Source: Candidatus Omnitrophica bacterium CG1_02_40_15
GTDB taxonomy: Bacteria; Omnitrophota; Gorgyraeia; Gorgyraeales; Gorgyraeaceae
DNA length: 26,980 bases
Direction of reading: 5' to 3'
Assembly: GCA_001871815.1 (NCBI GenBank)
Contig: MNVP01000042.1
Coordinates: 1 to 26,980, forward strand
Shown in pieces: positions 7,654-13,319 of this stretch. Within the stretch, counting starts at the first letter, position 1. Each line of letters begins with the position of its first letter. The position numbers and the translations under genes were made by a program. Under the pieces are notes generated by a model, which did no database searches, was not told the origin of the DNA, and was given only the letters and a program-made list of their open reading frames with translations.

Positions 7654-8192
7654 TTAATCAGGTGCTGGATCTCTTTAACAATAACCTCTAAATCTTGTAT
7701 GTGGCCCATGCCTTCTGTGCCGCAGGCAAGACTGCCTTTTATGGGGCCTGTGAAATAAAACCCAAGTTTTTTTAATCTGCCAATGTTTTCCTGCACTATT
7801 CTATTATTATACATGTTTCCGTTCATGGCTGGCGCTAATAATACAGGCGCGCTTGTTGCGCACACCGCGCACGTAAGCATGTCATCGCATATGCCATTTG
7901 CTATTTTCCCAATAATATTCGCTGTGGCAGGTATAATAGCAACACAATCCGCTCTTTGGGCAAGAGAAACATGGCCGGAATCCCACTCGTCTGGCGCGTT
8001 GAACATATCATGTGTTATGACCTTGCTGCCAGAAACTGCCTGAAATAAAACAGGCTTTATAAATTCTTCCGCCTCTTTTGTCAGGACTACTGTTACTTGG
8101 ATACCTTGCTTACGGAGCCGGCTTATGACATCGAGGGCTTTATAACAGGCAACGCTGGCGGTAACGCCGATGATGATATTTTTTTTAGCCAT
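7650..8192 (-). CDS. coaC: Phosphopantothenoylcysteine decarboxylase, stand-alone CoaC
   Basis: A 180-aa FMN-dependent flavoprotein of the HFCD family that decarboxylates 4'-phosphopantothenoylcysteine to 4'-phosphopantetheine. Visible motifs are GVTASVACYKALD (FMN binding, N terminus), SGHVSLAQRAD with the catalytic His at about residue 73, IPATANIIGKIANG, the substrate-clamp motif APAMNGNMY, and SLACGTEGMGH with the active-site Cys. It ends where the CoaB domain would normally begin. CoaB is instead encoded downstream of pckG. It overlaps pckG by four bases. Its ATG is preceded by a repeat only eight bases away and has no clear Shine-Dalgarno sequence. Confidence 0.93.
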   Translation of the reverse strand: MAKKNIIIGVTASVACYKALDVISRLRKQGIQVTVVLTKEAEEFIKPVLFQAVSGSKVITHDMFNAPDEWDSGHVSLAQRADCVAIIPATANIIGKIANGICDDMLTCAVCATSAPVLLAPAMNGNMYNNRIVQENIGRLKKLGFYFTGPIKGSLACGTEGMGHIQDLEVIVKEIQHLIK

Positions 8193-8199
8193 AATATTT

Positions 8200-8266
8200 T
8201 AGCGGATAGCGCATAGCGTTTAGCGGATAGAAAAACTATACGCTATACGCTACCCGCTATACGCTA
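8200..8266. repeat. AGCGGATAGCG-type palindromic repeat, copy 1
   Basis: One arm is built of AGCG(G/C)ATAG units and the other of CTATACGCT units, around GAAAAACTATACG. It is clearly related to the copy at 9147-9214. The end of the right arm reads TAGCG on the minus strand and supplies the rpoZ stop codon TAG. Confidence 0.8.
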
Positions 8267-8458
8267 ATCTTTAATTTTGTATTTTACTTTTCCTGCGGCT
8301 ATTTCTTCCAGGGCAATAGTGGAAAACTTAGAGGTAGCTGTGTCTATTAATTTCCTGGCTCCGTTATTAAGCTCCACTGCGCGTCTCGCAGCAAGTATTG
8401 TAATTTTGTAAATACTATCAGACCCCTTAAATATTTTTTCTACTGGCATATAAGCCAT
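8264..8458 (-). CDS. rpoZ: RNA polymerase omega subunit
   Basis: A 64-aa protein that matches RpoZ: an N-terminal segment followed by KITILAARRAVELNNGA, the conserved helix that clamps the beta-prime C terminus, then a short conserved tail region (ALEEIAAGKVKY). The start is the ATG at 8458, seven bases after GGAG; the open frame upstream is repeat DNA. The gmk-rpoZ-coaC order is the standard bacterial neighbourhood (gmk-rpoZ-coaBC). Its TAG stop codon is the first part of the palindromic repeat at 8200-8266. Confidence 0.93.
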   Translation of the reverse strand: MAYMPVEKIFKGSDSIYKITILAARRAVELNNGARKLIDTATSKFSTIALEEIAAGKVKYKIKD

Positions 8459-8480
8459 GGTAAGCTCTCCTTTATCGCAT

Positions 8481-8565
8481 TGTTCGTTGTTCGTCGTTCG
8501 TCGTTCGTGAATCGTGACTCGTCGTTGTTCGTTACGAATCACGAGCGACGAGTTACGAACGACGA
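8481..8565. repeat. GTTCGT/ACGAAC palindromic repeat between gmk and rpoZ
   Basis: Arms rich in TCGTCGTTCGT on one side and ACGAACGACGA on the other form a long hairpin, with an inner CGTGATTCG/CGAATCACG complement. The repeat overlaps the 3' end of gmk, encoding its last residues and TAA stop. Confidence 0.75.
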
Positions 8566-9134
8566 TTTTTTTTGCATCTTTCTGCAATAATAATAGCTCT
8601 TAGGTTATTAAGGGCTGATTCCAGCCTGTTATTTATAATCACGTAGTCATATTTCTGGCTGCACAAGATCTCTTTTTTGGCAATATTCAGCCTCTCGTGA
8701 ATCGCTTCTTTCGAGTCTGTTGAGCGGTTTATAAGCCTTTCTTCGAGCATTGCAAGAGACGGCGGAAGTATGAACATATAAACAGCGTCTAATTTAAGCC
8801 GTTTTATTTTCATAGCGCCTTGCACATCTATGCTTAATAAAACATCGCTGCCTCTTTTTAACATATGTAATATATGTTTTTTGGGAGTGCCATAATATTC
8901 TCCAAAGAATTTTGCCCATTCTAAAAATTCATTTTTTTTCTGGCGTTTTATAAATTCCGGCTTTTCAATAAAGATATAATCTATGCCATCTTTTTCTCCA
9001 GGCCTGGGAGCCCTTGTGGTCATAGAAATAGACCTGTATAAACTATCAACTGATTCCACTAGCCGAGCGCAGAGGGTTGTTTTGCCTGAACCTGATGGAG
9101 CGGATATTATGAATAATATGCCTTGCTTTTTCAT
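8553..9134 (-). CDS. gmk: Guanylate kinase
   Basis: A 193-aa P-loop kinase that phosphorylates GMP to GDP with ATP. Visible are the Walker A motif SAPSGSGKTT near residue 12, the GMP-binding stretch SMTTRAPRPGEKDGIDY, FLEWAKFFGEYYGTPK, and the DVQGAM motif (S/D-x-QG), in the normal order and length. The final residues (about RRS) and stop codon are encoded by the palindromic repeat that starts there, so the native C terminus may have been replaced. It is followed by rpoZ, as in most bacteria. The start has no obvious Shine-Dalgarno sequence. Confidence 0.95.
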   Translation of the reverse strand: MKKQGILFIISAPSGSGKTTLCARLVESVDSLYRSISMTTRAPRPGEKDGIDYIFIEKPEFIKRQKKNEFLEWAKFFGEYYGTPKKHILHMLKRGSDVLLSIDVQGAMKIKRLKLDAVYMFILPPSLAMLEERLINRSTDSKEAIHERLNIAKKEILCSQKYDYVIINNRLESALNNLRAIIIAERCKKNRRS

Positions 9135-9146
9135 AGAATCAGTGCC

Positions 9147-9214
9147 TAGCGGATAGCGGATAGCGGATAGCGGATAGAAAAACTATACGCTAAACGCTCC
9201 CCGCTATACGCTAT
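9147..9214. repeat. AGCGGATAGCG-type palindromic repeat, copy 2
   Basis: It holds four tandem GCGGATA units on the left arm, a GAAAAACTATACGCT centre and CTATACGCTATTC on the right. It is close to the copy at 8200-8266 but with extra tandem units. The right end supplies the yicC TAG stop codon, exactly as the other copy does for rpoZ. Confidence 0.8.
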
Positions 9215-10089
9215 TCTACGTTCTGCGCTTGTTCGCGCATCTTTTCTAATTCGCTTTTTATGTTTATCACTATCCTAGTTATTTTTATATCATTTGCCTT
9301 TGCGCCAAGTGTATTAATTTCTCTATTTAGTTCCTGCAATATAAAATCCAGTTTTCTGCCTGCTTCTTTGCCTGCTTCTAGGGCCTTTCTAAAACCCTCG
9401 AGATGGCTTTTTATACGGGTAAGTTCCTCTGATATATCGCATTGTTTTGCAAACAAAGCCAATTCTGTTTCCAGCCTTGTCTGGTCTATTGCCTTATTCT
9501 TCACAATGTCTTTTATTCTGGCATCCAGCCTGCTTTTATATTCTGCTACTACGCTGGGCGCCATACCTGATACAGTATCGATATAATTTGAAATTCTTGT
9601 TATCCTTGCGGAAAAATCTTTATACAGCGCTTTTCCTTCGCGTTCTCTCATTTTATTGCAATCAGAAACTGCCTTTACTGCCGCCTCTTTTATAAAAACC
9701 CACATGGCGTCTATATCAAACCCCCTTTCTTCATGGATAATAACATCTGTAAAAGAAAGTATATGAGATAATTTAATCTCTTCTTTTATATCCAGGCGTT
9801 TTTTAACCTCAGCCAGTATCTTATAATATTTATCAATTGCCTGTTTATCAAATGTTATTAATCCGGAATCCTTTTCCGAAGCGCGATGCGAAAGAAAAAG
9901 ATTTACCTTGCCTCTTTTTATATCTTTATTTAGAAGTTCTTTTATCCTATCTTCTAAAAGCACAAGGCTGTTCGGGATTTTAGAAGAAAGGTCAAAATAT
10001 CTGTGGTTTACAGTGCGTATCTCTACGGTAAATACACCTGATTTACTTTTTGTCTCGCCTTTTCCAAACCCTGTCATGCTTTTAATCAC
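9211..10089 (-). CDS. yicC: YicC family endoribonuclease
   Basis: A 292-aa protein with the characteristic start MIKSMTGFGKGE and the C-terminal DUF1732 signature GRKLDFILQELNREINTLGAKAND, followed by a helical tail (INIKSELEKMREQAQNVE). E. coli YicC is an endoribonuclease affecting small-RNA turnover. The gene precedes gmk, as in many phyla. The start is GTG at 10089, with GGGGAG 11 bases upstream. Its TAG stop codon lies at the edge of a palindromic repeat. Confidence 0.93.
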   Translation of the reverse strand: MIKSMTGFGKGETKSKSGVFTVEIRTVNHRYFDLSSKIPNSLVLLEDRIKELLNKDIKRGKVNLFLSHRASEKDSGLITFDKQAIDKYYKILAEVKKRLDIKEEIKLSHILSFTDVIIHEERGFDIDAMWVFIKEAAVKAVSDCNKMREREGKALYKDFSARITRISNYIDTVSGMAPSVVAEYKSRLDARIKDIVKNKAIDQTRLETELALFAKQCDISEELTRIKSHLEGFRKALEAGKEAGRKLDFILQELNREINTLGAKANDIKITRIVINIKSELEKMREQAQNVE

Positions 10090-10108
10090 GACTTGATGCT
10101 CCCCTTGT

Positions 10109-10227
10109 TAATCGCGGAAATACGCAGAACGTAACGCGGAACTAAGCGGAAATTCATGTATAGTTTCCGCGTTTTTCCGCGTCAGTTGCGAGTGAAACGA
10201 GCAACTGCTTCCGCGTAGTTCCGCGAT
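10109..10227. repeat. Composite palindrome between ndk and yicC with a nested hairpin
   Basis: The outer arms ATCGCGGAA and TTCCGCGAT, with GCGGAACTA/TAGTTCCGC-like repeats, flank an interior that contains a separate perfect hairpin CAGTTGC/GCAACTG (about 10183-10207). This looks like one repeat inserted within another. The outer arm ends one base before the ndk stop codon. Confidence 0.7.
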
Positions 10228-10731
10228 TCATGCCCAAACTCGCCTTTTTTCTATCTTGGCCTCTATTACCTTTGTAGGATATAAATCTATTATTATATCC
10301 TCTGGCTGAAACCAGAGCTTTATCTCTCTTTCTGCTTCTAGCTCATTGGATGATGCATGAAGGACATTTTCATAAAGCCCTTTTGTAGTGATTCTGCCAT
10401 AAGAACCTCTGATAGTCGTGGGGTCTGCTTCTTCTGGATTGGTTGCTCCTGCAAGCTGCCTTACTTTTGTAATAGCGTCTTTGCCCCAATAGACCATTGC
10501 CATAACTTTGCGCCTATCGTGTAATTCTCCTTGTATATATTTAACAAGGCTTTCAAAGAATGGTTTATCTTTCATATGCTTGTAATGTTCTACTGCGAGC
10601 TCCCTGGAAACCCTGACCATTTTAGCTGCCACTATTTCAAGCTTTGTTTCAGAGAGCCTGGCAAGGATATTGCCTGTGAGTGATTTTTTAAGCCCGTCTG
10701 GTTTAATTAAAACTAATAATTGCTGGTTCAT
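10228..10731 (-). CDS. ndk: Nucleoside diphosphate kinase
   Basis: A 167-aa enzyme that transfers the gamma-phosphate of ATP to NDPs through a phosphohistidine. It shows the N-terminal LLVLIKPDG motif, YKHMKDKPFF (Kpn-loop region), TIRGSYGR, and the active-site stretch NVLHASSNELEAEREI with the catalytic His (usual form NxxHGSD, here HASS). It is longer than the typical 140-150 aa because of an insertion and a C-terminal extension (PEDIIIDLYPTKVIEAKIEKR). The ATG lies just downstream of the GGGCTCATT end of a hairpin element, with AGGGG 10 bases upstream. The TGA stop codon abuts another palindrome. Confidence 0.94.
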   Translation of the reverse strand: MNQQLLVLIKPDGLKKSLTGNILARLSETKLEIVAAKMVRVSRELAVEHYKHMKDKPFFESLVKYIQGELHDRRKVMAMVYWGKDAITKVRQLAGATNPEEADPTTIRGSYGRITTKGLYENVLHASSNELEAEREIKLWFQPEDIIIDLYPTKVIEAKIEKRRVWA

Positions 10732-10735
10732 GTTA

Positions 10736-10802
10736 AATGAGCCCCTACCGTTTTGATTCGCTTTGCGAATGCAAAACGAATCAGCATGGGCGAATTAATC
10801 CC
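10736..10802 (-). repeat. Single-module copy of the modular element between parB and ndk
   Basis: Read on the minus strand it starts GGGATTAATTCGCCC, contains a TGATTCG/CGAATCA hairpin and ends GGGGCTCATT. This is the third module of the elements at 19016, 15729 and 12562, with the closing stem changed from GCAC/GTGC to GCCC/GGGC, so pairing is kept. The left part encodes the ParB C terminus and its TGA stop codon. The right end lies a few bases before the ndk ATG. Confidence 0.75.
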
Positions 10803-11698
10803 TTTGATTTTAAAAGATTTAGGACTCTTTCCATATCTACATCAGAGTAAAATTCTATTTCTACTTTGCCGCCTTTTTTGGATTTTAAAATTTTTACCTT
10901 TGTTCCAAATATTTCCCTTAATTCCTGCTCTATGGAATTAAGATTTGGGTCTTTGTGCCCAGTCTTGGTAGGGACAGGACATTGCCCTGCCCCTACCATC
11001 TTTTTTGCGTAACTCTCTGTATCTCTTACAGATAGGTCATCTTTCATTATCTTGTTACACAGCCTGATTTGTTCTGATTCTTTAGCTAAACTAAGCATTG
11101 CTCTGGCGTGACCCATTGAAATTGTTCCACGTGAAACATATTCCTGTATCTTAAGAGGAAGATTTAATAATCTAAGAATGTTGGCTACTGTTGCCCTGTC
11201 TTTTTTAATAGTATCTGCCACTTTTTCTTGTGTCATATCAAATTCATCTTGTAACCGTTTATATGCCTTTGCTTGATCTATTGGATTAAGGTTTTCCCTT
11301 TGGATATTTTCTATAATAGAAAGTTCTAAAGAATTGAGATCATTGGCCTCTTTAATAATAGCTGGGATTTCTTTATAGCCGAGCTTTTTTGCGGCTCTGA
11401 GCCGCCTCTCTCCTGCTATTAGCTCATATTCATTATCTTTCAGGCGCACTATAACTGGCTGGATAAAACCTTTTTCTTTTATAGAAGCTGCCAGATCGCT
11501 TAATGCTTCTTGATTAAACTCTTCTCTTGGTTGATATTTATTTGCTTTTATTTTCTCTATTGAAATATTTCTTACACTTTGCTGTATATTTGATTCCAAC
11601 ACCTGCATGGCAGGGACAGGACATTGCCCTGTCCCTACAGGTTTTTCAGGTATTAGAGCTGCTAAGCCTCTACCAAGAACTCTTTTTTCCAGATGCAT
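10781..11698 (-). CDS. parB: Chromosome partitioning protein ParB, with two in-frame palindrome insertions
   Basis: A 305-aa CTP-dependent DNA clamp that loads at parS and recruits SMC. Seen in order: the N-terminal ParA-interacting segment RVLGRGLAALIP, the ParB/Srx CTPase domain with GERRLRAA and ENIQRENLNP, the HTH region (MTQEKVADTIKKDRATVANILRLL), and a C-terminal dimerisation domain. Two peptides do not belong to the family: VGTGQCPVP near the N terminus (about residue 19) and VGAGQCPVP in the linker before the C-terminal domain. Each is encoded by a palindromic repeat. Start ATG 11698 has AGAGG five bases upstream. The last residues (GLIRPC) and stop codon come from a hairpin element. 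It follows parA by 14 bases. A parS site lies inside the gene. Confidence 0.95.
   Translation of the reverse strand: MHLEKRVLGRGLAALIPEKPVGTGQCPVPAMQVLESNIQQSVRNISIEKIKANKYQPREEFNQEALSDLAASIKEKGFIQPVIVRLKDNEYELIAGERRLRAAKKLGYKEIPAIIKEANDLNSLELSIIENIQRENLNPIDQAKAYKRLQDEFDMTQEKVADTIKKDRATVANILRLLNLPLKIQEYVSRGTISMGHARAMLSLAKESEQIRLCNKIMKDDLSVRDTESYAKKMVGAGQCPVPTKTGHKDPNLNSIEQELREIFGTKVKILKSKKGGKVEIEFYSDVDMERVLNLLKSKGLIRPC
10967..10997. repeat. GGGACAGG palindrome, in frame in parB (copy 1)
   Basis: Arms GGTAGGGACAGG and CCTGCCCCTACC surround a short centre. Read on the parB strand it encodes MVGAGQCPVPT. It is nearly identical to the copies at 11610-11639 and 12987-13015. It lies in the flexible linker between the DNA-binding and dimerisation domains. 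Confidence 0.85.
11123..11138. promoter_or_regulatory. parS site inside parB
   Basis: TGTTCCACGTGAAACA matches the widely conserved bacterial parS consensus TGTTNCACGTGAAACA at every position. It lies within the HTH-coding part of parB, a location known for parS in other bacteria. Confidence 0.9.
11610..11639. repeat. GGGACAGG palindrome, in frame in parB (copy 2)
   Basis: CAGGGACAGG and CCTGTCCCTAC are complementary around ACATTGC. On the parB strand it encodes PVGTGQCPVPA, between the N-terminal ParA-binding peptide and the CTPase domain. It is the same family as 10967-10997 and 12987-13015. Confidence 0.85.
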
Positions 11699-11712
11699 AG
11701 TCACCTCTTCTG

Positions 11713-12558
11713 CTACTCTATTATTGTTTGCTGCATAGAGAGCTGATTTATATCTTCGCTTATAGCTTCCCCAAGTATTTCATTAGCCAAAGAAAGGTAC
11801 ATCTTGGCTCCTATTGAATGTTTATCATAAAGATGTATTGGTTTTCCAAACCCAGGAGCCTCGCTTAATTTTATACTACGCGGTATAATTGTTTTAAACA
11901 CCTTTTCTTTAAAAAACCTCTTTACTTCATCTATAATTTCAGATGTAAGGTTTGTCCTGTAATCAGCCATTGTTAAGAGCACTCCCTGTATTTCAAGATC
12001 TTTATTAAGATTCTCTCTTATTAAGTTGACTGTACTTAATAACTGGCTCAGGCCTTCTAATGCATAGTACTCGCATTGTATAGGAATTAATACAGAACTG
12101 CAAGCTGTAAGGCTATTGATAGTTAAAATTCCAAGAGATGGAGGCGAATCTATAAGTATAAAATCAAAATCATTTACAATATCTTTGAGCGCTTGCTTTA
12201 ATCTATATTCTCTGTTCATAAAGCTTACCAATTCTATTTCAGCGCCTGTAAGATGAATATTCGAAGGTATAAGTTTTAACTGCGGCATGTTTACCCCGTT
12301 AGAAAGAGTAACTTTTCTAACGGGGTAAACTTCTTGCATTGCTTCGCTTAGTTTTAAATTATTAATCAATACGTCATATATGCTTTTTTCTATTTTTGAT
12401 TTATCAAGCCCCATGCCACTGGTCGCATTTGCCTGTGGGTCAAGATCAATGATTAATACATTCTTGCCTTTATGAGCAAGGTAATACCCAAGATTAACAA
12501 CTGTTGTGGTTTTCCCAACTCCGCCTTTTTGATTACAAACTGCGATTATTTTACCCAT
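11713..12558 (-). CDS. parA: Chromosome partitioning ATPase ParA/Soj, with an in-frame palindrome insertion
   Basis: A deviant-Walker ATPase of about 281 aa that works with ParB-parS in origin segregation. Visible are CNQKGGVGKTTT (Walker A, N terminus), DLDPQANATSGMG, DFILIDSPPSLGILT (Walker B) and a C-terminal LSEAPGFGKPI. Between the helix after the Walker A domain and the PQLKLIPSN strand, a 14-residue insertion (VYPVRKVTLSNGVN) is encoded exactly by a 42-bp palindrome. I choose the ATG at 12558 (MGKIIAVCNQ) because upstream codons lie in the modular repeat. No Shine-Dalgarno sequence is visible before it. The TGAGGACAT end of the element lies a few bases upstream of the start. Confidence 0.95.
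   Translation of the reverse strand: MGKIIAVCNQKGGVGKTTTVVNLGYYLAHKGKNVLIIDLDPQANATSGMGLDKSKIEKSIYDVLINNLKLSEAMQEVYPVRKVTLSNGVNMPQLKLIPSNIHLTGAEIELVSFMNREYRLKQALKDIVNDFDFILIDSPPSLGILTINSLTACSSVLIPIQCEYYALEGLSQLLSTVNLIRENLNKDLEIQGVLLTMADYRTNLTSEIIDEVKRFFKEKVFKTIIPRSIKLSEAPGFGKPIHLYDKHSIGAKMYLSLANEILGEAISEDINQLSMQQTIIE
12289..12330. repeat. 42-bp palindrome in frame in parA
   Basis: Two perfect 17-base arms (GTTTACCCCGTTAGAAA and TTTCTAACGGGGTAAAC) flank an eight-base loop. It is 42 bp, exactly 14 codons, and reads VYPVRKVTLSNGVN in ParA. It is a different family from the GGGACAGG palindromes in parB. Confidence 0.9.
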
Positions 12559-12561
12559 AAA

Positions 12562-12670
12562 TGAGGACATCACTTACGAAAACCAAGGTTTTCGTAAGTG
12601 ATAAGTCCGAATTTATCCCGCCCTTTTAGCAATTTTTTCAGCCTGCTATCCAAAAGGGCGGGATTGATTC
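12562..12670 (+). repeat. Modular hairpin element, copy 3, modules 1 and 2
   Basis: Left boundary TGAGGACAT. Hairpin 1 spans 12565-12608 (GGAC...GTCC, inner CACTTACGAAAACC/GGTTTTCGTAAGTG). It is followed without a gap by hairpin 2 at 12609-12670 (GAATTTATCCCGCCCTTTT paired with AAAAGGGCGGGATTGATTC). It shares its boundaries with the elements at 15729-15917 and 19016-19196, but the hairpin interiors differ. The boundary sits four bases upstream of the parA start. Confidence 0.85.
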
Positions 12671-12857
12671 GCAGATGGCATTGGCAAAAAATGCCAATGC
12701 CTACATTTTATAATGTTCCACGTGGAACATTAAATTAGACCATAATTGATGGTCTAATTTGATCCCGACTGGATATCGAACTTGAAGATACGCCACGAGG
12801 AATTAGAGTTTAGACGATTATTCCTCGCCGCATATTATTTAGAACTATGGCGACTCG
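12671..12857. other. Insert inside modular element copy 3: hairpins and parS, no gene supported
   Basis: In order this segment holds a GGCATTGGCA/TGCCAATGCC hairpin (12677-12701), the parS site (12714-12729), an AAATTAGACC/GGTCTAATTT hairpin (12732-12760), and a larger stem with GATCCCGA/TCGGGATT ends (about 12761-12861). The latter includes CGAGGAAT/ATTCCTCG complementarity and resembles a second copy of module 2 with a long interior. GGGATTRATTCGCA occurs at both edges. A short open frame crosses it, but it runs on through other repeats and is not convincing. Confidence 0.6.
12714..12729. promoter_or_regulatory. parS site upstream of parA
   Basis: TGTTCCACGTGGAACA is a perfect 16-bp palindrome (20 bp with the flanking AA/TT) and matches the parS family core GTTCCACGTGGAAC known from other bacteria. 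It lies about 155 bp upstream of parA and 3.3 kb from dnaA, within the usual origin-proximal range. It sits inside repeat DNA. Confidence 0.9.
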
Positions 12858-12946
12858 GGATTAATTCGCACAGCAATTTACGTTCACTTCGTCCCGCCCT
12901 TTGTAAACAAAGGGCGGGGCTTCGTTCCGTAAATTGCGTGCTCATT
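12858..12946 (+). repeat. Modular hairpin element, copy 3, module 3 with a nested hairpin
   Basis: GGATTAATTCGCAC leads into a stem GCAC-AGCAATTTACG, closed by CGTAAATTGC-GTGC and the right boundary GTGCTCATT. The loop carries another complete hairpin (CCCGCCCTTTG/CAAAGGGCGGG, 12893-12918), so one repeat is nested in another. Confidence 0.8.
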
Positions 12947-12986
12947 AACCGTATCATAACAGTATCATTCTGCTTCGCTCTGTTAA

Positions 12987-13015
12987 GTAGGGACAGGACA
13001 CTGTCCTGTCCCTAC
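12987..13015. repeat. GGGACAGG palindrome, intergenic copy
   Basis: GTAGGGACAGGACA and CTGTCCTGTCCCTAC form a near-perfect hairpin. It is the intergenic relative of the two copies inside parB, and the most symmetric of the three. Confidence 0.85.
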
Positions 13016-13043
13016 AAGGACTAGTTACACATAACCGTATCAT

Positions 13044-13250
13044 CTACCGTATCTTTTTTATTCTAACCTTAGCTAATTTAGTGCCTTGCATACTAAATAA
13101 GCCTTTATTCTCTTCTCTAAGTATAGAAATTTCAACTTTTGATTTTTTGACATTCAGCTTAGATAAAGCTAGTTTTATTGCTTCTTGTGCGGTCTTAGCT
13201 TCTACTTCGATCTCGTCTTTATTTATCATATTAATTTTATTGTCTACCAT
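13044..13250 (-). CDS. Jag N-terminal domain protein, truncated (no KH or R3H domain)
   Basis: A protein of about 68 aa matching only the Jag_N domain: EIEVEAKTAQEAIKLALSKLNVKKSKVEISILREENKGLF, then a short basic end. Jag/KhpB normally has a KH and an R3H RNA-binding domain after this segment and is about 200 aa. Here the frame stops, and repeat DNA fills the next 470 bp before parA. The yidC-jag-parA position supports the identity. Starts at 13250 (MVDNKINM) or 13229 (MINKDEIEVEAKT) are possible. The longer frame upstream is encoded by a palindrome. It could be a functional one-domain protein or the stub of a gene broken by repeat insertion. Confidence 0.7.
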   Translation of the reverse strand: MVDNKINMINKDEIEVEAKTAQEAIKLALSKLNVKKSKVEISILREENKGLFSMQGTKLAKVRIKKIR

Positions 13251-13265
13251 CGTGAATTTCTTAAC

Positions 13266-13319
13266 AAATTTTGCCTCCGTCGCTTTGCTTCGCAAAGCGA
13301 AGCAGCGGGGGCAAAATTC
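13266..13319. repeat. AATTTTGCC palindrome between yidC and the jag stub
   Basis: Outer arms AATTTTGCC and GGCAAAATT enclose a GCTTTGCTTCG/CGAAGCAAAGC-type hairpin. The outer AATTTTG/CAAAATT frame is shared with the cstA upstream repeat, while the interior differs. It overlaps the last base pairs of yidC. Confidence 0.75.

Noticed and set aside
12782..13024. 80-codon plus-strand open frame starting MKIRHEELEFRRLF
   Set aside because: It runs through an inserted stem, module 3 of the element and the GGGACAGG palindrome. It has no Shine-Dalgarno sequence, and its second half is plainly repeat-encoded.
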